This document shows, piece by piece, positions 13,401 through 23,225 of a stretch of 64,000 nucleotides of DNA. The translations under genes and the position numbers were made by a program. The notes beneath the pieces are model-generated. The model saw nothing but the letters and a program-made list of their open reading frames with translations. It made no database searches and had not been told where the DNA came from. Numbering within the stretch: the stretch's first letter is position 1; each line of letters begins with the position of its first letter. Source of the DNA: Eudorina sp. 2006-703-Eu-15 (lineage: Eukaryota; Chlorophyta; Chlorophyceae; Chlamydomonadales; Volvocaceae); the NCBI GenBank assembly GCA_003117195.1, contig BDSI01000062.1:165726-229725 (forward strand), in the 5' to 3' direction.

Positions 13401-16400
13401 AGCCGTAGCTTTAGCCGCAGCCGTGGCCGTAGCTTTAGCCGTAGCAGTAGCCGTGGCCGTACCCACTGCAGGGTGGCCCCCCAGCCGCTGCCGCGGTCCA
13501 GCTGCGGCCCGTGGGTCGCTCACTGACCCAGGGGTCGGCGGCGGCCGCTTCCGCCCGGCGGCGCCCTTCGCGGCTGCCGACGAGAGACCCAGCAGCCGCG
13601 ACCCGGGCAGTGGCGCCGGGGGGGACAAGGAGGAGGCGGAGGCGGCCGCCGCTGTGACGGAGGTCGCGGGGACGGCTTTGAGCCTGAGGGCCGGTGACGC
13701 CAGGTCTTGAGGTGCTGCTGCTGCTGGGGGTGGGACGGCTCCAGCTCGCCTGCTGGGCGGGGAGGTCGGGAGGGGGGGTCGGGACCGGGGCGGCGGCGAG
13801 GGGGAGGGAAGGTAGGGACAGGAGCGGCGGAGGGCAAAGGGGGAGGGTGGAGGGGACACCCTGTCTACCCGAGCGGCGCTGAGCGGGGACCACGTGCGCT
13901 GACTGACATGTGGTGAGCTGCGATGAGGCCGATCCGCACCACGCCTGGGGGCCCCCTCCCCTCCCTTCTAGGGGAAGGGAGGGGGCAAAGCCCCGGAAGG
14001 GAGGGACGGCGCAGGACAGTCGGTTCCCAGTTCCAAACACCCACGCCCACACCCGTCGCGGCTCGGGTCTCTCATACACACACCCACGCCCCCACCTGAG
14101 GATGGTGACCCGGTCCACGTCGCTTCGCCACTCCGCCAGCACCGCCGCCGCCGAGCCGCCGAACCGCCGCCGCATGTCGGCGGACGGCGGCCCCCCCGGA
14201 GCCCCGCTGCCCTTCGTACCGCCTACCCGCGGCCCCGCCCCCGCGCCCGCCGAGACCCCCTCCGCCAGCGCCTCCAACGTCCCCTCCAGCCGGGAGCCCT
14301 GTACGACACAGCATCGCATTACAGCGGTACAGGTGTATGTACGACAAACGCAGTGTTATTACTGTACTGTACTAAACGGAACGGAATACGGTGCGGTGCG
14401 GTGACCAATCGCATCTGGAGTTGCGTCAGCCGGGGCCGCATCCCCGACTTACGCCAGCCGCGCTATAGCCTAGCGCCTCTCTCCCCCCCGACCATGCCCG
14501 CCAATGTCCTATACCCCCCGGCCTGCAAACCGCAACACCGCAACACGGCAACATGCTGGATGCTGCACGCTGTCAGTCCCACCCTATAGTCCCTCCCCCC
14601 CCCGTTGCGGGAAAAGCCCTCCCCCCTCTGATCGTTTGTGTACCGGTACTACCTTGAGCAGGTCCCTCCTCATGGGCAGACAGGCCATGGTGCCCAGCAG
14701 CTGCCCCACCATGGTGGGTTGACGGTCGGTCAGGGCGTCCTGCGGGGTTTCGGGGAAGAGGAGGGGGTTGGGGGGTCGTGGAGGGTAAGGGGCGGGGGGG
14801 GGGTAGGAAAATGGGTCGATGGGGAGAGGTAGGAAGCAGAATAGCGAGGGGGGAGGGGGTCAGTGAGGGGTCAGGACAGGGCCGGGCAGAATGTCGGGGG
14901 GGGGAGAGGGTTGGGTTTGGGGGTCAAGAGGCTGGGGGTCAACGGGGGGATGTTCAAGGCGGGGCAGGAGGCGGTGGGGGGCGCTCTGGGGGGGGTTCAC
15001 TAAGTGGGGCAGCTCCTTGGACGAGCAGCTCCCCGTCCCCCTGCCCCTCCCCCCCTCCCCCCGTTCCCTCACCTGCAGCCATGTGTGTAGGCAGTCCAGC
15101 ACCTTGGAGTACTGCAGCAGCCGCCACAGCACCTCCGGGGAGCTCCGCCTCATGGCCTCCAGCGCCGCCACCCGCACCCGCCAGTCGCCGCACCCCGCCA
15201 GCTGCTGCTGGAACACACCCACCTGCGAGGGAGGCCCACATGGGTGGTGGGGAGGGATGCGTGGGTAAGGGGGTCGGGGTCAGGTCGGGCAGGCAGAACT
15301 GGCTCTTTCCCGCCCACCCCTCAGCCGCCTGACCCGGGGAGAGGGTGCCAGCGCTGCAGCGCTGGGGGCGCGCGTCGGGGCTGCGCTTCCTCTCCCCTCC
15401 TCAGCCCTCAGGGCGCAGCGCCGGAGAGCTCACAGTGACACGGTGGGCCCACCCCCCGGGTGTGGGCCGGCCCCTCCAGCGCACCGGGGGGGACGCAGCC
15501 GCAGCTCGCAGCCGCAGCGGCGGCCTCAAGGGGCACGATCTCTCGTCGGGCCCCACCCCACCCCACCCCACCCCACCCCACCCCACCCCACCCCACCCCA
15601 CCCCACCCCACCCCACCCCACCCCACCCCACCCCACCCCCCCACCCCACCCCACCGCACCCCACCCCACCCCACCGCACCCCACCCCACCGCACCCCACC
15701 CCACCCCACCCCACCCGCACCAGCTGGGGACGCGGCATCGCGGCGGACGGCCACCCGCTCCCTCGCTTCGCCCCTCACCGGCGGCCCTGTCCACGGCCCT
15801 GGCCAGTGGCCCCTTCACTCCCCCCCGCTGCTAGCTGTCCGGCTCCCCCCTCACCGCGGAGGAGCCAGTTTGAATATGTCTAGCAATATCCCCTAAACCC
15901 TAAACCCCTCACCGCGCTGATGGGGGTCGCGCTGATGCCGCCGGTGCCGCCGTTCAACAGCATCCGGAGCTTCGCCAGCTGGGCCTTGCGCATCGCCTCC
16001 TCGCCTTCGTCCAAGATGTACAGCCGCTCGTCCACATCCGGGAAGACGGCGCGGGGAGGCACCGCCTGCGGCTGCTGGGGCTGCTGGTGGGGGTGGGGCT
16101 GCTGGTGGGGCTGCTGGTGGGGGCCCCGGGAGGGGGAGGGGGAGGCAGACGGCTGCGTGCTGATCCCCCCCGGGGGCGCCGCTGCGGCGGCTGCGGCCGC
16201 AGCAGCTGCGGGAGGGCTGACCAGAAGCGGCGTGCTGCGCGTGCTGAGCAGCGGCAGGTGGCTGCCCTCCGCCTTGACGCGCTTGCTGGCCAGGTTGAGG
16301 CGGTCGCTGACCGCCTTCTGGTAGGCGCGAAGCTCCTTGCGGACCGCCTCAGAGGGGGAATTCGCCATCCATGCCAGCGCCCGGACGTGCTCGCGGTCCG

Positions 16401-16752
16401 TCCAGTCAACCGCGACCGAGAACAAGTCCGGCAGGGTGGTCGCGATCGTGTTGGGATCGGTCCCCAGGCCTGTGACGTTCCCGACAGCTCCCGTCGATGC
16501 GTCCGCCAGCGCGCCATGCAGACCGAACTCCAACGCCACCGAGTTTTGCGCTGCGTACAGCGCTTCTACTCGGTCCAGTTGTGTGCTGAACTGCGAGAGG
16601 CTGGACACGATAGCGTCCTTGCTGATGTCTGGTCCGAGCAGCTCCACGGCGTGGAAAGCGCGAGACAGGACCTCGCGAGCAGCTGGTAGCGAAAAGCCGC
16701 CAGTATCCTTTTGAGGCGTATTCCGTTCATGGTTTTCTTCGTCAACGTCCAT
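9109..16752 (-). CDS. LUMINIDEPENDENS-like nuclear regulator (homeodomain-like plus TFIIS-N-like region)
   Basis: Eleven exons join without frame breaks: 15913-16752, 15073-15222, 14653-14739, 14096-14298, 13082-13752, 12432-12906, 12051-12150, 11616-11751, 11051-11106, 10292-10556 and 9109-10145 (1339 residues). ATG 16750-16752 is the first in frame. Residues about 110-160 carry a divergent helical segment (EAVRKELRAYQKAVSDRLN) where plant LD has its homeodomain. Residues about 281-427 form a TFIIS-N/LW-like helical bundle (LLQYSKVLDCLHTWLQ, LLGTMACLPMRRDLL, AAAVLAEWRSDV). Later exons carry a PWVTPP block, a basic Gln/Arg block (VQRRRDRERLPR), then VDRVPSTPAEPP, in the same order as a conserved block of plant LD proteins. 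The C-terminus is Pro/Gln/His-rich, as in LD. The family works in the nucleus with chromatin and RNA 3'-end silencing factors. Assignment rests on motif order, so PNUTS- or IWS1-type proteins remain an alternative. Confidence 0.75.
10347..10424. repeat. (CCG)n/(GGC)n run encoding polyglycine
   Basis: Near-pure trinucleotide run of about 26 units inside the penultimate coding exon (10292-10556) of the LUMINIDEPENDENS-like gene. It encodes an uninterrupted glycine run between PTPEGET and LEWF. Confidence 0.9.
11269..11330. repeat. (CAGT)n microsatellite
   Basis: Tetranucleotide run in the LUMINIDEPENDENS-like intron 11107-11615. Similar short CAGT runs recur near 3204-3258, 41535-41560 and 54441-54462. 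Confidence 0.9.
11763..11815. repeat. (GACA)n microsatellite
   Basis: Imperfect GACA/GATG tetranucleotide run in a LUMINIDEPENDENS-like intron, just upstream (transcript sense) of the acceptor at 11752. Confidence 0.85.
15551..15717. repeat. (CCCCA)n pentanucleotide microsatellite
   Basis: About 33 CCCCA units, with a few CCGCA variants toward the right end, fill much of the first LUMINIDEPENDENS-like intron. They read as GGGGT repeats in the transcript. Long open frames through it are artefacts of composition. Confidence 0.95.
15865..15893 (+). repeat. Copy of a short dispersed intronic repeat
   Basis: Reads CAGTTTGAATATGTC then TAGCAATATCCC. It belongs to a family with consensus GTTTGAATATGTC followed by TACCAATTTCCTATACCC, also found near 2861, 11491, 14496, 18721, 24762 (reverse), 27253 and 30110. 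Confidence 0.6.
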
Positions 16753-17439
16753 GGCCCGAGTCTACCGACGCTCGGTGCGACCGCAGCCAAGTTTCGAAAC
16801 TATATCTAATGAACCAAAGGCCTAAGACCAAGAATGTTCATGAAATATTAAGCAGCCATTTTTGGGAATGCGCACGGAAGGGAAACGAAAACTGACCGGT
16901 GCAGCCTGGCACAGGCCAGGCCGCTGACTTGCATTCGCGATGTGGTATTGCATGTTGCGAATAAATGTGACAAACATCGCAACTCCTCCGCCGTTGTCCA
17001 CACGGCCGTTGACGGTTGTTACAAGGACCGGAACACGTCAACCTTTCATTGTTCATCAGTACACATGGTTTTGATTTTGAAGCTACAAAAGACTGCGATG
17101 AGGTGAGTTCTTCGTTGTTGCCCGTGAGCTTACAGTGCAGCCGCGCACCGCCCCGCCCCGCAGCAGGGACCTCACCGACTCCCCGACCTTTCCTCCCGTC
17201 CCACAGCGCCTCCGTACACCTGATCAACCAGTCAACTTAAAGCGCCCTGCGACTCGCCCATGACGGTGGAATGAGCCCCCCTTGCCATCGTCATCATGAA
17301 GAATGTGACACGTTACAGCAGACCCCGCAAGCTTTCATCGGCATGCATTGACCGCCGCGACTGCATGCCACCACGCCTCGCAGACCACCAGCCTCTCCCC
17401 CCGCAGCCCCGGCTGTCACCTCCACACCACCTGTCACCC

Positions 17440-17569
17440 GCCACACCCTCAACAGCCACAACAGAACAACTGCGAATCCGCCCTTGCCGAGAGGCTTGCC
17501 AAGTTCATAAGTGTCAAGAGGTGCTGCTCCCGGTGTCCGCCCATAAGGGACTGTAGAATTAGCGCTGCG
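17440..17569 (-). pseudogene. Orphan protein-kinase glycine-loop fragment
   Basis: On the minus strand, directly after a good acceptor-like CTACAG, the frame reads a short linker and then TYELGKPLGKGGFAVV, an almost ideal kinase subdomain I. The frame then degenerates (LLWLLRVW). A weak SRGGQCMPMKA stretch about 130 bp further along could be a relic of the beta-3 lysine strand. No catalytic loop or DFG is visible before the next gene about 700 bp on. A relic exon is the simplest reading; a chance match is less likely but possible. Confidence 0.3.
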
Positions 17570-18992
17570 TGAAGGAGCCGCCTCGCCTCGCCTCACCTCA
17601 CCTCGGCAGGGACAAGGACAGGAAAGAGTCACACTCCCGCCCCTCACCATCACCAGTTCACCCCTTTTTGTCAATGAAGACAGCGAAACCGCAAAAGAGC
17701 CACACCAGTTCATCCCCCCCTCCGGCAGCGTCACGCACCCCAATCATCGCGAAGAAACACGTAGCACACGGCTGGGCACCAGAGGGAGCCTGGGATGGCA
17801 TATCCGTCACGCAATCGATGTACGAGTGCAGTACGCGTTGTGTCCCTCACGTGCTGGTTGTCGCGGGGCAGTACCGTACACTTGATTGATCGCCCCCTCT
17901 CACTACGGACTACGCCTTGAGGGCCAAGAGTGCTACCGGATCCCCCCCCCGAGCCCCCCCCCCCGGACAAAAGAATCTTCCTTGTTCACACGCCTCCTCT
18001 TCCTTTCTGTGCGGGACGGCGGCTGGGTCCGTGTCGGTCGGTGGGTCGGTGTCCCTCCAGCCCTCAACCTCCCCGGGGGATCCTAAGGGCCTTTTTTATC
18101 GCCTTCCGCTTCACGCCCAGCTCCCGAGCAGCGTCCGCGCCCGGCCCCCTCCCCTCCCCTCTTCCCCCCGTTTGCCTCCATCTCGGGGTGAGGTCCGTTC
18201 TAAATATATGTATCCCTCCTCGTGCGTTCGTACGTACATACGGCTGAGTCTCTCCCCTCCCGCCTCCTCCCCCAACACCCCGCCTCCTCACCCGGCGCCC
18301 CGAAACCCCTCCTCGCCCCCCCGGGGCCACCCTTGAATCGCCTACCGGTCCCCCCCTGATGACGTCATCACGAGGGCGCGCCATGCCAATGTACGGCACT
18401 TCCCTCGGCTTGAGGGAACAAGGTATAGGAGTCACGTCCTCACGTCCGCATCACCCAAACTTGTGTGGTGTCCTGTCGGCAGTTTTCTCGGCAGGGCAGT
18501 TTTTCCTTTCTTTTTCCAACCAACCCTACGATGCGGCCAAACCGGCGGCCAAACCCCGCGTTCAATCGGCCCCACCGTCCCTTGCTCCTTAGGACCACCC
18601 TCCCTTTGGCCCCCTCCCGGATTCATCCCCTTGGCCCACCCTTGCCACTGACCGGCCCCACGGAAGGACGCGCCCGATATGAAAACAGTCGGTGAGGGGT
18701 TCTCCTCCCCCCTCCCCCCGTGTCTACCAATCTCCTGTACCCCCCTCTCCTGCCCCAGCTCTCCCTCCATCCTCTCTCCCCCCCACAGGGTGAAGCCTCT
18801 CCCTGCGAGATACGCGAGGGCCGGGGCCGCCCGCCGAGCAGGGTAGCGTAGGGTAGGGTAGGGTAGGCCTCGCCGCCGCCAAAGGCCAAAGAGGTCACCG
18901 CTGCTGCTGCTACTGCCGGTCGCCACTGCAGTACGTACGGACCAACGTCGCCTCTCCGCTACAGCCCTCCCTACCACCATGTGCCTCTAATA

Positions 18993-19062
18993 CACCGTCG
19001 TGATCGCCACTCCGCTACAGCCGCCACTCCGCTACAGCCGCCACTCCGCTACAGCCGCCACT
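18993..19062. repeat. 17-bp tandem repeat at the transporter 3' end
   Basis: Four near-identical copies of CCGCCACTCCGCTACAG lie just beyond the transporter poly(A) signal. Confidence 0.85.
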
Positions 19063-19073
19063 CCCGAACGTTT

Positions 19074-19078
19074 TTACA
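19074..19078 (-). terminator. Putative TGTAA poly(A) signal of the transporter gene
   Basis: TTACA on the plus strand is only about 34 nt beyond the stop codon, giving an unusually short 3' UTR. Confidence 0.55.
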
Positions 19079-19111
19079 TATCACGCCACATCAGCGGGCG
19101 CCACATCTGCG

Positions 19112-22100
19112 CTACTGCCGGTAATTGTGGTGCGGCGAAAGTGGTCCCCCGCCGCCGCCGCCGGCACCGCCGCCGCCGCCCGGCGCCGGCGCGCCGCCGC
19201 CACCGCCGCCGCCGCCGCCTCGGTTTCGCGCCACCGTCGCCGTGTAGGCCGACTTGACGGAGATGGGCGGCTGTGCCGCCGAGATGGGCAGCAGCGGCGC
19301 CCGCAGCGGCGCCGGCGTCGGATCCCCACTCGCCGCGCCGGGGGCCGCCTTCCCCGCCGCCAGCTTCTGCTGCGTGTACCACACGATCCCCGCCATGGCG
19401 ATGCACACCCCCGCGAATTTCTTGGCCGGCATGGCGTCCCCGAAGAACATACACCCCCCGGTCAAGATGATTACCGTCTTCAGGTGCCCCACCACATTGT
19501 ATGTGAGGCTGGAGGTGGCGCCGATGACCAGGAAGGTGGAGAGGCTGACCAGCAGGCCCAGCACCGCAGAGATGAGGATGGCGGCCACCGCCGCGGCGTG
19601 GTAGTGGTAGGCCAGGAGGGAGCCGGCGGGGCGCTGCGGCGGGCCGGCGGCGGCGGCGGCGACCGCGGCGGCCGCGTCGGCGCCGGGCGCGAGCGCGGGC
19701 GGTACGGCGGACCAACCCATGGGTTCGCAGAGGGGCACCAGAATGCCCAGCATGAGGGTCGCCTGGCGGTGGGGGTGGGGTGGGGGTGGGGGTGGGGTGG
19801 GGGTGGGGTGCGGTGACGTGCGGCACAGGGGGAGGGGCGATGGACATTGGTGGACAAATTCTTACTGCGCGGCTGGTTGAAGGCACGGAGGGTTGCTGCC
19901 CTGCAGCAACGAGAAAGGCAAGGTGCCTTTCCCCTCCGACCTGCCGCATATCGCGGCCGGGTTCGCGTTTCTAGATCCTTCCTCCGCCTCACCCACAACC
20001 CAGCCACCGTGTTCCCCACTCGCTCGCCCAGGCCGCGGACACAACTGGTCTTGCCCTCCCCTGCTTCCTCGCCATCCCCGGCCCACCCATCCGGGGCAGT
20101 CCCGCCCCCTACAGCCCTCTTACCCCGCATACCCTAACCCCTGGCCCCCTGACCCATGGGTCGCTCATCCCCGGCCCCCTGACCTTAACCCCTGACCCAT
20201 GGGTCGCTCATCCCCGGCCCCCTGACCCACGGGTCGCTCACCCCCGGCCCCCTGACCCACGGGTCGCTCACCCCGGCCCCCTGCCCCACGGGTCGCCCAC
20301 CCCCGGCCCCCTGACCCACGGGTCGCCCACCCCCGGCCCCCTGCCCCACGGGTCGCTCACCACCGGCCCCCTGCCCCACGGGTCGCTCACCACCGGCCCC
20401 CTGACCCACGGGTCGCTCACCCCCGGCCCCCTGACCCACGGGTCGCCCACCTGCGGCGTGTACGAGTACAGCAGTTGCATGCTGCTGGCCTTGAGCTCCT
20501 TCTGCTTTGAGCCCGCCCAGATCTGGTACAGCGCCGTCATGAGAGTGGCGCCCACCCCCACACAGATGCCCGCCAGGTTGGAGGCCATCTGGGAATCGGT
20601 CACGGTGGCGACGCCGATGCCCACACACACCACCATCACCGACGCCACGATGCGCAGCGGCGGCACCCGTCGGAACATGAGCAGCTCCAGACCGATGACG
20701 GTGGGCGCCACCGCGATCTTCATCACCTATGGGAGACGGCGCGGGACGGGTTGGTTGGCGGTTGGGTTAGTTGGTAGTTGATTTGGTTGCGTGGTTGGTG
20801 GTTAAATTGAGAAAAATAAATAAACCCGTGGTTGGTGGTAGTCGGAGGTTGAAGTGTGGAGTAATGGGATAGCTGAACTACACTCGTCGCATGTGGAATG
20901 GGTGTTGGCAGGGGTGGTGCTGGCAAGGGTGGATTTATGAAGGGAAGGGCCCCGGCGCTCCTCTCTGCAGCTCAGGGCAGTCCGCTGCGGGCCTTCCACC
21001 CGGTGAGGGAAATGTGACCCACAGCCGCAGTCCCACCCGATCGAGTCGAGGCGCTGCTGCCACTTCCCTCACCGCACTGCCCTCACCGCACTGCAACGCC
21101 GCGATCACCTCACCGGGTGTGCGGGCCGGGCCTGGTGCAGACCTCCCCTCCCCGCGCCAGCCCCCGCCCCCCGACCACTGCCTCCCCTTCCCCGCAGCGC
21201 TGTGCCACCCTCGGTGCCCCCCCCCGGGACAGGGACAGGGGCCCTCCCCTCCCCTCGTGGCCTCATGGCCTCGTGGCCTCGTGGGTGACCGGGACCGGGA
21301 CGTCCCCCTTCCGTCCCTCCCTCCCTCCCTCCCCTCCCTCCCTCCCTCCCTCCCTCCCTCCTCCCTCCCTCCCTCCCTCCCTCCCTCCCTCCCACGTCCC
21401 TCCATTCCCTCCCTCCCTCCCCTGTCCCTCCATTCCCTCCCTCCCTCCCCTGTCCCTCCATTCCCTCCCTCCCTCCCCTGTCCCTCCATTCCCTCCCTCC
21501 CTCCCCTGTCCCTCCCCTCCCTCCCCTGTCCCTCCCTCCCTCAGGAAATTGGACGGACGCAGGGGATGACGCCAGCACCCCCTGGCCCCCTTGCCAAGCG
21601 CCCTCACGCACCGTTGGGGCAGTTGGGTGCGGGTGTACCTCTTCCGTGCCCACCGGCTCACCATCCCTCGGCGCCGTCCGCAGCCCGGCACCCGTTTCCC
21701 CTCACCCACCAGCGCCGCCTCAGCCTCAAGCTTCGCTTCAGCCGTAGCCACACCCGCAGCCTTATCCGCCGCCGCGGCCTCCCACACCCACCTCCACTCA
21801 CTCCCCCCCCCCACCCACCCCCCACACACCCAACCCACCTGGTAGAAGCCCACTGTGTTGACCTTGAGGCTCAGGTTGCAGAGCACTATGTATGCCACGT
21901 AGGCGGCCGCCAGCGGCACCAGCCGCCGCTGTGAGATGGGCTTCACCTGGAACATGCCCGCGGCGGCGAACACGCGCATCCCCACCAGCGTGAACACCGT
22001 GTGGATCCACGTCAGCGCGTACGTGAAGTGGAAGCCGTACGTCTGGAACACGGCCTTGTTCGCGAAGACGATGCCTGCGGGTCGTGGTGGTGGTGGTGGG

Positions 22101-22747
22101 GAGGGGGACCGGGACCGGGGACCGGGACCGGGGGCCGGGCCGGGTGCAGCGAGCACGGCTGTAGGCAGCAAGGAGGGTTACATCGTACATGCGTGACGCG
22201 CGGGGGCATACGATGAATGTGCGGCAGACCGGGATGTGGGTCTAGGGGGCAGAGGGGGTAGGCGGGTGTGGCTTCCGAGGTGGGTTGCGGGAGGACGCCG
22301 GGGCGTGTGTGCATGTTGCTGTGTGGCGGTGGTGGCGGTGGTGGTCGTGGCGGTGTGTTTTGGTATTGTTTGCGGAGGAGGGGAGAGCTCGCGGTGATGC
22401 GATGTGTGTGTAGGCTCTGTGGCAGGCGTTCCACGCCGCCGAGTCTTGTGTCCCCAGCTGTACGGCCGCAACGGTGCTTCGAGTGAACAGGCATGTTTTG
22501 ACGGCTGATGTCTGATGTAAAATAATCCATACCTAGTGACATGGAATGACTGTCTTGACGCCGACGCGTGTTTGGAGCGTTGGGTCCTTGACGCGACCGT
22601 TGCTCAAGACAACAGCTTACTAGCACGCGAGCTCCCGATCATGTCATCATTCATGTAATGATGACACGTCTCACCTGACGCTGAGATAATGTTCATCAGG
22701 CCATATGTGAGCGCCTTGATGTTGGCGCTGTTGACGAGCTGACCCAT
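19112..22747 (-). CDS. SLC35E3-like member of the TPT/nucleotide-sugar transporter family
   Basis: Four exons (22675-22747, 21839-22074, 20451-20726, 19112-19762) give 411 residues. The protein starts MGQLVNSANIKALTYGLMN and continues GIVFANKAVFQTYGFHFTYALTWIHT, the first-helix signature of the TPT/SLC35E branch. Further family blocks are KVNTVGFYQ, MKIAVAPTVIGLE, YQIWAGSKQKELKASSMQLL, and SSLTYNVVGHLKTVIILTGG followed by FGDAMPAKKFAG and IAMAGIVWYT. About ten hydrophobic segments are expected. The closest remembered relative by motif is SLC35E3, whose substrate is not firmly known; plant relatives move UDP-sugars or phosphorylated sugars in Golgi, ER or plastid membranes. An extra Ala-rich cytosolic loop and a Gly-rich C-terminal tail are additions. 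It is divergent from the GIY-YIG-NFU gene. Confidence 0.9.
20150..20450. repeat. 29-30 bp minisatellite abutting the exon 3 donor site of the transporter
   Basis: About ten copies of a unit like GGGTCGCTCACC plus CCGGCCCCCTGACCCAC. On the transcript strand the array begins at the donor of exon 3 (CAG|GTGGGCGACCC), and many copies again contain GGGTGAGCGACCC, a donor-like sequence. Several units are multiples of three and keep the frame open, giving decapeptide-like DPWVRGPGVS repeats if retained. Confidence 0.8.
21302..21545. repeat. CCCT/CCTC-rich tandem array
   Basis: Runs of CCTCC lead into at least four copies of a 27-bp unit containing CCCTGTCCCTCCATTCC, all within transporter intron 20727-21838. 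Confidence 0.85.
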
Positions 22748-23225
22748 TCTTGGATGACCCTCCTTGCCAGCTGCAGCTAGATGTCAGTGTGGAGGCCAAA
22801 TTGTTTCAGGGAGTACTGGTCGGTCGCAAAATGGTGAGCTTCGTGTTATCATGAGGTTCGATCCGCTTGTGCTCTACTTGAGTATGACAAACACAATCGG
22901 CCACGAGGTCTTTGTCGAGGCATAGATAGGAACGTGATTAAATGAATTATGACAAATGTCGGTGGTGGTTGAGCGCGAAAGGTTTTAACTATTGTATGGA
23001 TCAATTAAACGTTGGAAGGCATGAATGTCCCAGTTTTAGGTCGTTAAGAGGTGCTCCGCGGTGCAAGTGATTGCCGATGGAGCTTCGCACCTGGATCCGT
23101 GCAAGAAGAAAGAAGAATCCCGCAAAATAATGCCGTACAGTCTCATTAAACGCAGAAACGCAGCAACCTTTGATTGGGATTATCTGCCGAATATATTCAA
23201 TTGCGAATTGTGCGCCGAAAACAGT
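22748..23225. promoter_or_regulatory. Divergent promoter region
   Basis: About 480 bp of comparatively AT-rich DNA separates the minus-strand transporter start from the plus-strand GIY-YIG-NFU start. It must hold both promoters and 5' UTRs. No specific elements were recognised. Confidence 0.5.

Larger units (their letters stand above)
16753..19111. other. Intergenic region between the LUMINIDEPENDENS-like and transporter genes
   Basis: Upstream of the LUMINIDEPENDENS-like start, the first few hundred bases are lower in GC and probably hold its promoter and 5' UTR. Apart from a kinase-like fragment near 17.5 kb, a copy of the short intronic repeat near 18721 and short tandem repeats near 18840 and 19000, no gene is supported here. 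Confidence 0.5.

Noticed and set aside
15401..15896. Pro-His and Gly-Val-Trp repeat frames
   Set aside because: They are artefacts of the (CCCCA)n tract inside the first LUMINIDEPENDENS-like intron.
15893..15910. CCCTAAACCCTAAACCCC, telomere-like; similar pairs near 54600 and 57842
   Set aside because: Only two units occur, inside intron or intergenic DNA in the middle of the window, too short to call telomeric.
22853..22866. GGTTCGATCC resembling a tRNA box B
   Set aside because: Flanking bases do not form a T-arm stem and no box A or acceptor stem lies at the right distance.
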